NCBI GenBank assembly: GCA_944381575.1
Contig: CALWLS010000002.1
Coordinates: 186,001-250,000, forward strand
DNA: 64,000 bases
Source of the DNA: an uncultured Lachnospiraceae bacterium
Lineage (GTDB): Bacteria; Bacillota; Clostridia; Lachnospirales; Lachnospiraceae
Direction: 5' to 3'
Shown here: piece by piece, positions 54,727 to 63,482 of the stretch
Numbering within the stretch: the stretch's first letter is position 1
Layout of the letters: the number at the start of each line of letters is the position of its first letter
The notes under the pieces: model-generated
What the model was told of the DNA's origin: nothing
The model's database searches: none
What the model saw: only the letters and a program-made list of their open reading frames with translations
Program-made: the position numbers and the translations under genes

Positions 54727-57081
54727 ATGGATCTTCATGAAATCTCATCTGAATTAAAAGGACTTTCTTCATCAGACGTCGCCGAGCGTGTGGCAAAGGG
54801 CCTCACAAACCGCGCCGACATATCCGGGAGCCGTTCCGTCCCGGAAATACTTGCATCCAATATTTTTACATACTTTAATCTTATATTCGCCATACTGGCC
54901 GCCCTGCTGATATTCGCCGAATCCTACAGGAACCTGACCTTTCTTCCCGTCGTGATAGGCAATACACTGATAGGCATTGTACAGGAACTGCGCGCCAAAT
55001 ATATCCTCGATAAGATGACCCTCCTTAACGCTCCCCATACCGAGGTATTAAGAGACGGTAAATTTAAACGCATAAATTCCGATGAACTGGTGCTTGACGA
55101 CATCGTACGGTTTTCCTCCGGCGATCAGATACCTGCTGACGCAAGAGTCCTTTGCGGCGGAATATTTGTCAATGAATCCCTGCTTACCGGCGAAGCGGAC
55201 GAAGTGGAAAAGGGCAAAAACAGCTCCCTTTTATCCGGCAGCTTCGTGGTTTCCGGGACCTGCCTTGCCGTTCTCGAAAAGGTCGGAAATTCTTCATACA
55301 TCTCCCGGCTTTCCGCCGAGGCCAAGGCTATGGGAAAGGGCGAGCAGTCCGAAATGATACGGTGCATAAACACCATAGTAAAGGCCCTTGGCATAGCCAT
55401 CATACCGATAGGCCTGATCCTTTACTGCCAGGCCCGTTTTATAAACAGCGAATCCATGCAGACCTCCATAGTTTCCATGGTGGCTGCAGTCGTCGGCATG
55501 ATCCCTGAAGGACTGTATCTTTTGACCACGGCTGCCCTGACCCTCGGTACCATACGCCTTGCAGGACGAAAGGTCCTGCTTCATGACATGAAAAGCATCG
55601 AGGCCCTCGCCCGGGTGGACACCCTCTGCGTGGATAAGACCGGTACCATAACCGAATACGGCATGTATGTAAATGACATCCATCCCCTTTCAGATCTTAA
55701 ACGTGAACAGATCGAACAGCTCCTTTTTGACTATGTTTCCGCATCCACCGACACCAATAACACCATGCGGGCCCTTAAAAATTACTGTCTCGGCTCAGAA
55801 TGTAAACAAAAACGCACTGCCATGGAATATTTCCCCTTCTCCTCAAGGCACAAATACGGCATGGCTTCCTTTGACGACGGCGTATATGTCCTCGGCGCCC
55901 CGGAATTCGTCCTCCGGGAGGACTACCGCAGCGTTTCGGACAGGATACACCCTTTTATGACACGGGGATACAGGGTGCTTCTTTTTGGAAAATATGCCGG
56001 CTCCTTCAGTAAAAACGGACTTACCGAAAAAGTTGAGCCTATATGCTTTATAACTCTTACCAATCCGGTCAGGGCCAATGCTGCTGAAACCTTTTCCTAT
56101 TTCAAAGCTCAGGGCGTGGATATAAAGGTCATCTCCGGAGATGATCCGGAGACCGTATCCGAGGCCTCAAGGCAGGCCGGCATAGATCATTATGACATGT
56201 ATGTCGATGTTTCATCCATTGACCGTGATGAAGAGCTTGAACGTGCCGCCTCAAAATATACTGTATTCGGAAGAGTCAGCCCTGATCAGAAAAGGAAGCT
56301 TGTAAACTTCTTAAAGAAGAACGGCCGGACCGTAGCGATGACCGGAGACGGCGTAAATGACATCCTTGCCATGAAGGACGCGGACTGCAGCGTTGCCATG
56401 GCCTCCGGAAGCGAGGCTGCTCAGCAGGCTGCTCAAATAGTGCTTTTGGATTCGGATTTCATCAATATGCCCGAGGTGGTGCTGGAGGGCAGACGGGTCG
56501 TCAACAATATGCAGCGTTCCGCTTCCCTGTTTCTGGTTAAAAATATATTCTCCCTGCTCCTTGCCTTTATTTCGGCCATTACCGCCATGACCTATCCTAT
56601 GCTGCCTGCCCAGATATCCTATGTGGCCATGTTCACCATAGGAATGCCGGGATTTTTACTGACCCTCGAGAAAAATTCCCGCCGCATAAGCGGACATTTC
56701 CTGAAAAACGTCCTTATAAGGGCTCTCCCGGCCGCTCTGACCGACGTGCTTATCGTCGTGGCCTTCATACTGTGCGGAGACGTCTTCAATCTGTCCGAGG
56801 GGGAAACCTCTACGGCTGCCGCCATGCTGCTTTCCCTCGTCGGATTTATGATACTTATATATACGAGCCTGCCGATGACCAAATGGAGGATATCCGTGAT
56901 AATCCTGTGCTTTGGCTGCTGGCTCCTCGGCCGTACCTTCCTCGAATGGTGGTTCGGCCTTACCCACATGTCCCTCCACTGTACCCTGCTGACCATAATT
57001 TTTGCCTTCGGAGCTGAATCCATATTCAGATATCTGACCCTGCTCCTGGAACATCTGCAGAAAAAATATCTTCCGGACTGA
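54727..57081 (+). CDS. Cation-translocating P-type ATPase (CtpE-like)
   Basis: 784 residues. TGEAD actuator loop (LLTGEADEVEKG), an intramembrane PEGL motif (MIPEGLYLLTTAALTLG), DKTGTITEYG and TGDGVNDILAMKDADCSVAMASGSEAAQQAA. There is no CPC motif or HMA domain, so it is not a copper pump. PEGL with this architecture fits the CtpE group, of which the mycobacterial member imports calcium; substrate here is inferred. The Shine-Dalgarno before the ATG is weak. Confidence 0.9.
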   Translation: MDLHEISSELKGLSSSDVAERVAKGLTNRADISGSRSVPEILASNIFTYFNLIFAILAALLIFAESYRNLTFLPVVIGNTLIGIVQELRAKYILDKMTLLNAPHTEVLRDGKFKRINSDELVLDDIVRFSSGDQIPADARVLCGGIFVNESLLTGEADEVEKGKNSSLLSGSFVVSGTCLAVLEKVGNSSYISRLSAEAKAMGKGEQSEMIRCINTIVKALGIAIIPIGLILYCQARFINSESMQTSIVSMVAAVVGMIPEGLYLLTTAALTLGTIRLAGRKVLLHDMKSIEALARVDTLCVDKTGTITEYGMYVNDIHPLSDLKREQIEQLLFDYVSASTDTNNTMRALKNYCLGSECKQKRTAMEYFPFSSRHKYGMASFDDGVYVLGAPEFVLREDYRSVSDRIHPFMTRGYRVLLFGKYAGSFSKNGLTEKVEPICFITLTNPVRANAAETFSYFKAQGVDIKVISGDDPETVSEASRQAGIDHYDMYVDVSSIDRDEELERAASKYTVFGRVSPDQKRKLVNFLKKNGRTVAMTGDGVNDILAMKDADCSVAMASGSEAAQQAAQIVLLDSDFINMPEVVLEGRRVVNNMQRSASLFLVKNIFSLLLAFISAITAMTYPMLPAQISYVAMFTIGMPGFLLTLEKNSRRISGHFLKNVLIRALPAALTDVLIVVAFILCGDVFNLSEGETSTAAAMLLSLVGFMILIYTSLPMTKWRISVIILCFGCWLLGRTFLEWWFGLTHMSLHCTLLTIIFAFGAESIFRYLTLLLEHLQKKYLPD

Positions 57082-57126
57082 GGCTTATAAAGAAACGTGC
57101 GCTGTCAGGTGCACCTCATAAAACAA

Positions 57127-57163
57127 ATACCCTCCTTACTGATCTATCCAGTAAAGAGGGTAT
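57127..57163. terminator. Terminator between the P-type ATPase and the yajC-like genes
   Basis: ATACCCTCCTTACTG pairs with CAGTAAAGAGGGTAT (one mismatch). Leftward it is followed by TTTGTTTT, so it mainly ends the yajC-like operon, but it may serve both convergent units. Confidence 0.78.
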
Positions 57164-57196
57164 CTGTCATTTGACATATATTCTGCTGCCTGTTAT

Positions 57197-57463
57197 CTAT
57201 ACTATTTCCCTTATGGTTCCCTTTAAGGCCTTTACCTTTATGGATTTCTCCGGGTTACAGCATATCTCAAGCACTACATTTTTATCATCCATTTCCACCA
57301 CGGTGCCATAAATGCCGCTGATGGTCTTTATTCTTGTCCCGGTATTGATGCGGCTCAGCATCTCATTCATTTTCTTTTCCATTTTTTTTCTTCGGCCTAT
57401 CACTATATAATAGAGCATTATTACATATGCTATGATAAGCGCGATCGCTAAAAATTTCTCCAT
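57197..57463 (-). CDS. YajC-like protein 3 (shortest)
   Basis: 88 residues. One N-terminal membrane helix (FLAIALIIAYVIMLYYIVIG), basic RRKKMEKKMNEML, then the YajC beta domain: INTGTRIKTISGIYGTVVEMDDKNVVLEI. YajC is the accessory subunit of the SecDF-YajC complex that boosts Sec export. Third of three consecutive paralogues; the C-terminus stops right after the beta domain. Confidence 0.82.
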   Translation of the reverse strand: MEKFLAIALIIAYVIMLYYIVIGRRKKMEKKMNEMLSRINTGTRIKTISGIYGTVVEMDDKNVVLEICCNPEKSIKVKALKGTIREIV

Positions 57464-57505
57464 CTTTCCTCCGATCTGTCCGGTGCTTAAAACTTAAGGC
57501 ACGTC

Positions 57506-57943
57506 TTACTCTTTTGCGGCTTCCGTATCGGAGCTCCCTTCAGCCTCCGTGGTGCCTTCATCTTCATCCTGATCATTTCCGGCATTAAACGCCTCAGCGC
57601 GCTTTACTCTTTCCTCTATGCTTAAATGCTCCGTGCCGGCTCCTGCCGGTATCGCGGCCCCATTGCCTTCGGAAGCTCCAGCTGGTCCCTCTATGACAGC
57701 ATATATATTTTCCTTGGCTATCGTGATACAGCCCTCGTCACGACCCTCGGTGCTCAGATTGATCACCGCATCCCTGTCATTAAGGTCTACTATAGTGCCG
57801 AACAGACCGTCCGTAAGTCTTACGTACATACCCGGCCTGAAGCTCTCCTTAAGCTGCTCCGCCTTTGCTCTTTCCTTCTTTCTGTTCTGCATGATCCATA
57901 TCAGCATCACAGCGATTATGACTATATAACCGATCCCTGTCAT
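57506..57943 (-). CDS. YajC-like protein 2 with acidic tail
   Basis: 145 residues. Membrane helix at 4-17, KKERAKAEQLKESF, beta domain FRPGMYVRLTDGLFGTIVDLNDRDAVINL, then an extra Ala/Glu/Asp-rich tail of about 55 residues not usual in YajC. It lies 18 bases after the first paralogue and 42 before the third. The only one of the three with such a tail. Confidence 0.82.
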   Translation of the reverse strand: MTGIGYIVIIAVMLIWIMQNRKKERAKAEQLKESFRPGMYVRLTDGLFGTIVDLNDRDAVINLSTEGRDEGCITIAKENIYAVIEGPAGASEGNGAAIPAGAGTEHLSIEERVKRAEAFNAGNDQDEDEGTTEAEGSSDTEAAKE

Positions 57944-57961
57944 TTTTCACCTTCCCGAAGA

Positions 57962-58222
57962 TTATTTTTCTATACCGTAAAATGCGTCCTTTGCGACCTC
58001 TATTATAGAACCGCTCTGATCCGGGCTGAAATCAGCCTTTATGCTGTCAGAGCCCATCTCTACCACAGTGCCAAGCATGCCGTTCACCGTCCGGATCTTC
58101 ATTCCCGGCTGGAGGCTCTGCAGTCCGCTTTTATGAGCGTCAGCATATTTTTTCTTTTTATTCATCAGCATGACGAGCACTACTATACAAAAGACAACTG
58201 CTATTATTAAAGCAATGTTCAA
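57962..58222 (-). CDS. YajC-like protein 1, TTG start
   Basis: 86 residues. The start is a TTG at 58222 with AGGAGG eight bases upstream; the frame is open to 58381 but that part is non-coding in character. Membrane helix (IALIIAVVFCIVVLVMLM), KKKKYADAHKSGLQ, beta domain LQPGMKIRTVNGMLGTVVEMGSDSIKADF. First gene of the triple yajC-like operon. No secD or secF is present nearby. Confidence 0.82.
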   Translation of the reverse strand: MNIALIIAVVFCIVVLVMLMNKKKKYADAHKSGLQSLQPGMKIRTVNGMLGTVVEMGSDSIKADFSPDQSGSIIEVAKDAFYGIEK

Positions 58223-58409
58223 TTTTATTTCCTCCTGACATAATTTACGCCCCTTATGAGGCCTGGTCTTTTGCGCCATTGGTGACGCAGATAATATTTT
58301 TACATAATATTCCCTATAAATCAAGGACGGCATTTTTAAATGCTTCAATAATCGGCTTTCTGCTGATATAATTATCATCATTCCAGTAAAGGCTTAATTA
58401 ATAAATAAT

Positions 58410-58988
58410 ATGGAACAGATGATCATCGAAAAATATATACGTAAGGCTTCTTATTCCGATCTTGAGGATATAGCGGCGGTGGAGGCTGCATGCTTTCCTC
58501 CTGCGGAAGCCGCCTCAAAAAATGATATAGCCGCAAGGCTTAAGATCTATCCTGACCACTTCTGGCTTATGTATGTGCGGGATGGATCCGCAGCCTCCTC
58601 CAGGACAGACGGATCGCCCGTTGTTGCCAACAAGCCTTATACTTCTGACGAAAGGTTCATCCTTGCGGGCTTTGTTGACGGCATGACGACCAATGAGCCC
58701 GATCTTACTGATGAAATGTATGAGCATGCGGACATGCACGATGAAAACGGATGCTGGCAGATGATATTCGGTGTAAACACTCTTCCTGAATACCGCCGCC
58801 GGGGTCTTGCGGGAGAGCTTATCGAAGCCGCCATATCCGACGCCCGTATCAAAAATCGCCGGGGCCTTGTGCTTACCTGTAAGGACAGGCTTATACATTA
58901 CTATGCAAAATTCGGATTTAAAAACGAAGGCATCTCTGCCTCCGTCCATGGCAGCGTCACCTGGTACCAGATGCGCCTCACCTTTTGA
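58410..58988 (+). CDS. GNAT-family N-acetyltransferase
   Basis: 192 residues. Begins like arylalkylamine-type acetyltransferases (IRKASYSDLEDIAAVEAACFPPAEAA), with GVNTLPEYRRRGLAGELIEAAI as the acetyl-CoA loop and LIHYYAKFGFKNEGISASVHG. The substrate is likely an amine, unidentified. Its last 11 bases overlap the convergent rsmI end. Confidence 0.9.
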   Translation: MEQMIIEKYIRKASYSDLEDIAAVEAACFPPAEAASKNDIAARLKIYPDHFWLMYVRDGSAASSRTDGSPVVANKPYTSDERFILAGFVDGMTTNEPDLTDEMYEHADMHDENGCWQMIFGVNTLPEYRRRGLAGELIEAAISDARIKNRRGLVLTCKDRLIHYYAKFGFKNEGISASVHGSVTWYQMRLTF

Positions 58989-59835
58989 TCTGATTATATA
59001 TATCTCTCTTTGAGATACCTCTGTCCCTGGATACGGCTTTCATCGCTTCCTTCTCGCTTAAACCGCTTTTCAGGTATCTCTGCATATGTTCCTCTATGGA
59101 GAGGCTTTCATAGGAAGCCTCTTTTTCTTTTTTAAGCTCCTCCTCGCTTACCCCTTCTATTACAAGAACATATTCTCCCCTTGGCTCGATCGAAAGCGCC
59201 TCCGAAAGAGTCAGCCTCAAAACCTCCTCATGCTTCTTCGTGAGCTCCCTGCACAGGGCTATGCGTCTCTCTCCTCCGAGCACCACTTTAAGATCTTCTA
59301 TAGTATTTTTTAAATGATGGGGTGCCTCATATAATACTATCGTCCCGGTCTCACCAATAAGCCGGTTGAGTGCTGCCTCCCTTTCCTTTTTCTTCTGTCT
59401 CGCAGGCAGAAAGCCCTCAAAGACAAATCTTCTTGTTGAAAACCCCGAGAGTGTGAGGGCAGTTATCACGGCGGACGCTCCCGGCAGGCTCGTCACCTCT
59501 ACGCCGGCCTCGATGCATTTTCTGACAAGTATTTCTCCCGGATCTGATATGCATGGTGTTCCGGCGTCCGTTATGACGGCGATATCCGCTCCGCTAAGCA
59601 GCTTTTCCACAAGCTCGTCAGCCTTATCGAACCTGTTGTATTCATGATAGCTCGTCATCGGCGTCCTTATCCCGAAATGATTCAGGAGCTTTATGGAGTT
59701 CCTTGTATCCTCCGCCGCTATAAGATCCACATTTTTAAGTTTTTCAATGACCCTCGGCGTCATATCCGAGAGATTGCCGATCGGCGTGGCGCAGATATAT
59801 AATTTTCCTTTTTTTTCTTCCCTGTCCATACCCAT
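58978..59835 (-). CDS. rsmI: 16S rRNA (cytidine-1402 2'-O)-methyltransferase RsmI
   Basis: 285 residues. Tetrapyrrole-methylase-like fold: LYICATPIGNLSDMTPR, AAEDTRNSIKLLNHFGI, TDAGTPCISDPGE, LPGASAVITAL, FEGFLP. Methylates C1402 of 16S rRNA on ribose. GGAGAG lies six bases before the ATG. Follows trmN6 by 38 bases. Confidence 0.97.
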   Translation of the reverse strand: MGMDREEKKGKLYICATPIGNLSDMTPRVIEKLKNVDLIAAEDTRNSIKLLNHFGIRTPMTSYHEYNRFDKADELVEKLLSGADIAVITDAGTPCISDPGEILVRKCIEAGVEVTSLPGASAVITALTLSGFSTRRFVFEGFLPARQKKKEREAALNRLIGETGTIVLYEAPHHLKNTIEDLKVVLGGERRIALCRELTKKHEEVLRLTLSEALSIEPRGEYVLVIEGVSEEELKKEKEASYESLSIEEHMQRYLKSGLSEKEAMKAVSRDRGISKRDIYNQIKR

Positions 59836-59873
59836 TGGCAGCTCTCCATTTCAATGACCGGCGGCGATACGGA

Positions 59874-60632
59874 TCAATATCCGTATATATCATATATCTC
59901 CTCGGTATATACCCCGGGGCTTTTGTACACTATCAGCGGTTTTTCAAATCGGCATTCCGGCGCGCCGTCCTTTACCGCTTCTATGAGTATCATGTTCGCT
60001 TCCTTATCCAAAAAAGGATATACTGGCTTCAAACGCTTTGGCTCAAGCCTGCACTCCTTGAGGCTTAAGATTATCTCCGGAAGCCTTAAGGGCCTGTGGA
60101 CCATATAAAATCTGCCTCCTGAGGTAAGCAGTGAGGCTGCAGCCATACACACGTCCAGAAGGCTGCATTTGATCTCATGTCTTGCTATGGCCTTCATGTC
60201 CTCCGGATTTTGTATGCCATGCTCCGTTTTCATGTAGGGCGGATTGCTCGTTACCACATTTACCCGGCCTCTTAAGCTTTTAAGCTCTCCCTCTGCCCTT
60301 ATGATATCCCGGATGTCTCCGTTTATGATGCGTACGCTGTCTTCAAGACCGTTCATATATACCGATCTTTCTGCCATCTCTGCCATTTCCGGCTGGATCT
60401 CCAGGCCGTAAAACAGCTTTCCTTCGGTTTTAGCCCTAAGCAATATGGGTATTATCCCTGTTCCGGTACCAAGATCCACTGCGGTCTCGCCTTTTTTTAC
60501 TCTGGCAAATCCGCTCAGCAAAACGGCATCCATTCCAAAGCGAAAATTTTTTCCGCTTTGGATGATGCCGTATCCGTTCCTCTGAAGTTCATCTATCCGC
60601 TCATCCGGCTTTAACGTCACGCTTCTTCTCAA
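59874..60632 (-). CDS. tRNA1(Val) A37 N6-methyltransferase-like protein
   Basis: 252 residues. Class I SAM methyltransferase with FRFGMDAVLLSGFA, VDLGTGTGIIPILL and the N6-adenine motif SNPPYM (NPPY). Matches the TrmN6/YfiC-YabB group that modifies A37 of tRNA-Val. Start is TTG at 60632; a GTG four codons later is an alternative. Located as in many Firmicutes between yaaT and rsmI. Confidence 0.9.
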   Translation of the reverse strand: MRRSVTLKPDERIDELQRNGYGIIQSGKNFRFGMDAVLLSGFARVKKGETAVDLGTGTGIIPILLRAKTEGKLFYGLEIQPEMAEMAERSVYMNGLEDSVRIINGDIRDIIRAEGELKSLRGRVNVVTSNPPYMKTEHGIQNPEDMKAIARHEIKCSLLDVCMAAASLLTSGGRFYMVHRPLRLPEIILSLKECRLEPKRLKPVYPFLDKEANMILIEAVKDGAPECRFEKPLIVYKSPGVYTEEIYDIYGY

Positions 60633-60657
60633 AATGGATCCCGCCTAAACTTACCGC

Positions 60658-61869
60658 TCAAGATTTCCTGTCCGTTTTTTCCCTGGACCTGTGCCGCCTT
60701 CTTGGACGATCCTCGCCACAGCCTTCCCGTCTGTTTTCATGATCACTGCCATTCTGACTGTTTCTGCCTTCCTGACTCTGACCATGCCGGCTTCCCGGCC
60801 TTTCCTTCCTTCTTCCCCTGAAAGGCCTTTTTCTGCCTCTTTCATCATTTTCACTCTGATCGGAAACCCGGCGCCTGATATCCTCCTGCCGTCCATCTCC
60901 GGTCCCTTCCATGCCAAAGCCTGCTTCGTCATGCTCCCCATCCATGGACAGGTCTCCGCTGTCATCGACACCAGTTTCCATGATCAGCTCTTCGTTTATA
61001 TCCTGCTCGTCGACATCATCATAGGCGTAAACGCCTCTCTGCATGCCCTTCTTGCGGCTTACAACCTTGAGCTCACCGGCCGCGTATTCACGGATCTCCT
61101 TCTCATCGTTAGGAAGCTCCACCAGTACCTTGACCCTCTGCTTTAATGTTCCTACGGCAGAAACCACTCCCTTAAGCCCGTCCGGCGTGAAAGCCGTATC
61201 TCCAACGGAAGGAAGGGTACGGTTCAGCTCCTCATAAACATTTTCCTCATATTTAAGACAGCACATAAGCCTGCCGCACACTCCGGATATTTTTGAAGTG
61301 TTGAGAGACAGACTCTGATTTTTAGCCATTTTTATTGACACCGGAACAAAATCCGTCAGATATGAATGACAGCACAGCTCTCTTCCGCAGGAACCGAGGC
61401 CTCCAAGAGTCTTAGTCTCATCCCTTACTCCCTCCTGCCTGAGCTCTATCCTTATATGGAATATTGAGGCAAGGTCCTTTACCAGCTCCCTGAAGTCTAT
61501 GCGGCCGTCGGCCGTAAAATAAAATAATATTTTGGAGTTATCAAAGGTGATCTCACAGTCTATGAGCTTCATCTCAAGCCCGTGCTCCCTGATCTTATCA
61601 AGGCAGATCACAAAGGCCTCCATTTCCTTTTTCTTGTTCTCCTTTTCGTGCTCGGTATCCTCCTCAGTGGCGATGCGCAGCACTTCCTTTAACGGCTGGC
61701 TTAAGTTCTTGTTTTCCTCCTCATGCTCAGCCACAACGATGGTGCCGTATTCGATGCCCCTTGAAGTCTCCACTATTACATGGTCTCCGAGCTTCGTTTC
61801 TATATCTCCCGGGGAGAAATGATATATCTTCCCGGCCTGTTTAAACCTTATACCTACTACCTTGGCCAT
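60658..61869 (-). CDS. PSP1-domain protein YaaT-like
   Basis: 403 residues. PSP1 domain in the first 270 residues with conserved cysteines GSCGRELCCHSYL and GVCGRLMCCLKYEE, which in YaaT bind Fe-S clusters within the Y-complex (YlbF-YmcA-YaaT) that tunes RNase Y and sporulation. The C-terminal 110 residues are a disordered Arg/Glu/Gly/Asp-rich tail absent from B. subtilis YaaT. Four bases after holB. Confidence 0.93.
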   Translation of the reverse strand: MAKVVGIRFKQAGKIYHFSPGDIETKLGDHVIVETSRGIEYGTIVVAEHEEENKNLSQPLKEVLRIATEEDTEHEKENKKKEMEAFVICLDKIREHGLEMKLIDCEITFDNSKILFYFTADGRIDFRELVKDLASIFHIRIELRQEGVRDETKTLGGLGSCGRELCCHSYLTDFVPVSIKMAKNQSLSLNTSKISGVCGRLMCCLKYEENVYEELNRTLPSVGDTAFTPDGLKGVVSAVGTLKQRVKVLVELPNDEKEIREYAAGELKVVSRKKGMQRGVYAYDDVDEQDINEELIMETGVDDSGDLSMDGEHDEAGFGMEGTGDGRQEDIRRRVSDQSENDERGRKRPFRGRRKERPGSRHGQSQEGRNSQNGSDHENRREGCGEDRPRRRHRSREKTDRKS

Positions 61870-61873
61870 TCCC

Positions 61874-62872
61874 TTATCTCTCCTTCATTGTCAGGAACAA
61901 AAGCTCCAAAGAAAGCTCAGGATTGACATTGGCATTTATCCTGTCCCTGCATACCTGTATCTTGTTCATTATCTCCTGCACGCCGTTATATGAGCTCACT
62001 GAAGCAATTGACATCAGAGCCTTTGCCTCACCGTAAAAAACCAGCCCGTTCATGTCCTTTGTGACCATATACATCGTAACATCCCTGTACCAGAGCTCTA
62101 AAAGATCCAGCGCCTCCATTATATCCGGACATGCTGCCCTGAGCTTTGATATCTCTATCCGGATATCCACAAGATCCATGGTCTTAATGCTTCGGACGAT
62201 CTTCATAAGACGCTGATACCAGTCGGAAAATGTCTCGCTCTGATACAGCTCTATGGCTCTTCCAAGATTTCCTCTTGAAAATGCCGTGCATATCTCAAGC
62301 TTTTCTCCCTCGGCTCCCAGCCTTTCCTCCATGTAATTCCTGATCATACTGTCAGTCAGCGGCTTCATTTTTTCCACCACGACTCTTGAACGTATCGTAT
62401 CAAGAAGCTGTTTATCATCGCTGGCAAGAAGTATGATGATCACATACTCCGGAGGCTCCTCCAAAGTCTTAAGCAGCGCATTCTGTGCCTGAACACTGAG
62501 AAGCTCTGCATCCGGTATAACATACACCTTATACTTAGATGAAAAAGGCCTTATCCCGGCGGTTTCCACCAGCTGTTCCCTTATCTCATCGACACCTATC
62601 GTTTTTTCCTTGTCATGAGTGACATAAATAACATCAGGATGATTGCCTGAGAGAATCTTTTTACATTCCGGACAGTTAAGGCACGCCTCTCCGGTATCCC
62701 TGTCCCTGTTCTCACAGAAAAGCTCCAAAAGAAAGGCCTCCGCCATGGTTTTTTTTCCTATGCCCCTGTCGCCGGTGAGCATGTACGCATGGTGTATGGC
62801 GCCCTCTTCAATACCCTTTTTAAACTGCTCCTTTATTATGTCGTTTCCGCAGATATCGGAAAAACTTCCCAT
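61874..62872 (-). CDS. holB: DNA polymerase III subunit delta'
   Basis: Clamp-loader subunit of 332 residues from the ATG at 62872, which is better spaced from AGAGG than the ATG at 62878. Motifs: HAYMLTGDRGIGKKTMAEAF, zinc cysteines in CLNCPECKKIL, YVIPDAELLSVQAQNALLKTLEEPPEYVIIILLASDDKQLLDTIRSRVV. Operon with gmk and yaaT. Confidence 0.96.
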   Translation of the reverse strand: MGSFSDICGNDIIKEQFKKGIEEGAIHHAYMLTGDRGIGKKTMAEAFLLELFCENRDRDTGEACLNCPECKKILSGNHPDVIYVTHDKEKTIGVDEIREQLVETAGIRPFSSKYKVYVIPDAELLSVQAQNALLKTLEEPPEYVIIILLASDDKQLLDTIRSRVVVEKMKPLTDSMIRNYMEERLGAEGEKLEICTAFSRGNLGRAIELYQSETFSDWYQRLMKIVRSIKTMDLVDIRIEISKLRAACPDIMEALDLLELWYRDVTMYMVTKDMNGLVFYGEAKALMSIASVSSYNGVQEIMNKIQVCRDRINANVNPELSLELLFLTMKER

Positions 62873-62894
62873 ATACATACCTCTGACTGAAATT

Positions 62895-63482
62895 TTACCG
62901 ATCCGGATCCATAAGCTTTAATATACTTTCCACACATTTGTCCGTATCGCTGTTGTCATAGCTTAAAACGATCCCCGCCTTCTTAAGATTCTCCTCCGAA
63001 AAATCTTCACTGTCCGCAAGGAACCTTCGGCACATTTCCTTATACTTCGGGACCGGCTGGCTCTGCTCTCGCTTAAGGGCTCTTAAAAGCCTCTCTCCGT
63101 CCTCGACTTCAAGATATACCGGAACTACCTTATCCTTACCAAAATAATCCCTGACCTTTACATAGGATTCAAGAACGCCTCCCGGAACAAGATAGTCTCC
63201 ATTGTCAGGATCTATCTGACCGTCATCGACCGTCGCATAAGTCCATGGGCCGCTGACCGTATTATATGTCCTGGATTCTATGAGCTTTCCTAAACGCCTG
63301 AATTCCTCTATCCCGTTATCATTCGTAAAATTATAGGTGACTCCCGGTATCTCACCATCCCTTATCGGCCTTGTGGTATACATTATATATTCCTTAAGCT
63401 CAGGCCTTGCCTTAAGCAGCCGCTTATATACTGTATCCTTGCCGCTGGCTGATTTCCCCATGAGATAGTAAATCTTTCCCAT
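62895..63482 (-). CDS. gmk: Guanylate kinase-like protein
   Basis: 195 residues. P-loop LMGKSASGKDT at 7-17, TTRPIRDGEIPGVTYNF (GMP-binding), and YLEVEDGERLLRALKRE. It phosphorylates GMP to GDP. The Gly-Lys-Ser-Ala-Ser P-loop and sequence spread are further from E. coli Gmk than usual, so a second, divergent guanylate kinase is possible. Its ATG shares one base with the stop of the preceding gene (TAATG). Confidence 0.85.
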   Translation of the reverse strand: MGKIYYLMGKSASGKDTVYKRLLKARPELKEYIMYTTRPIRDGEIPGVTYNFTNDNGIEEFRRLGKLIESRTYNTVSGPWTYATVDDGQIDPDNGDYLVPGGVLESYVKVRDYFGKDKVVPVYLEVEDGERLLRALKREQSQPVPKYKEMCRRFLADSEDFSEENLKKAGIVLSYDNSDTDKCVESILKLMDPDR

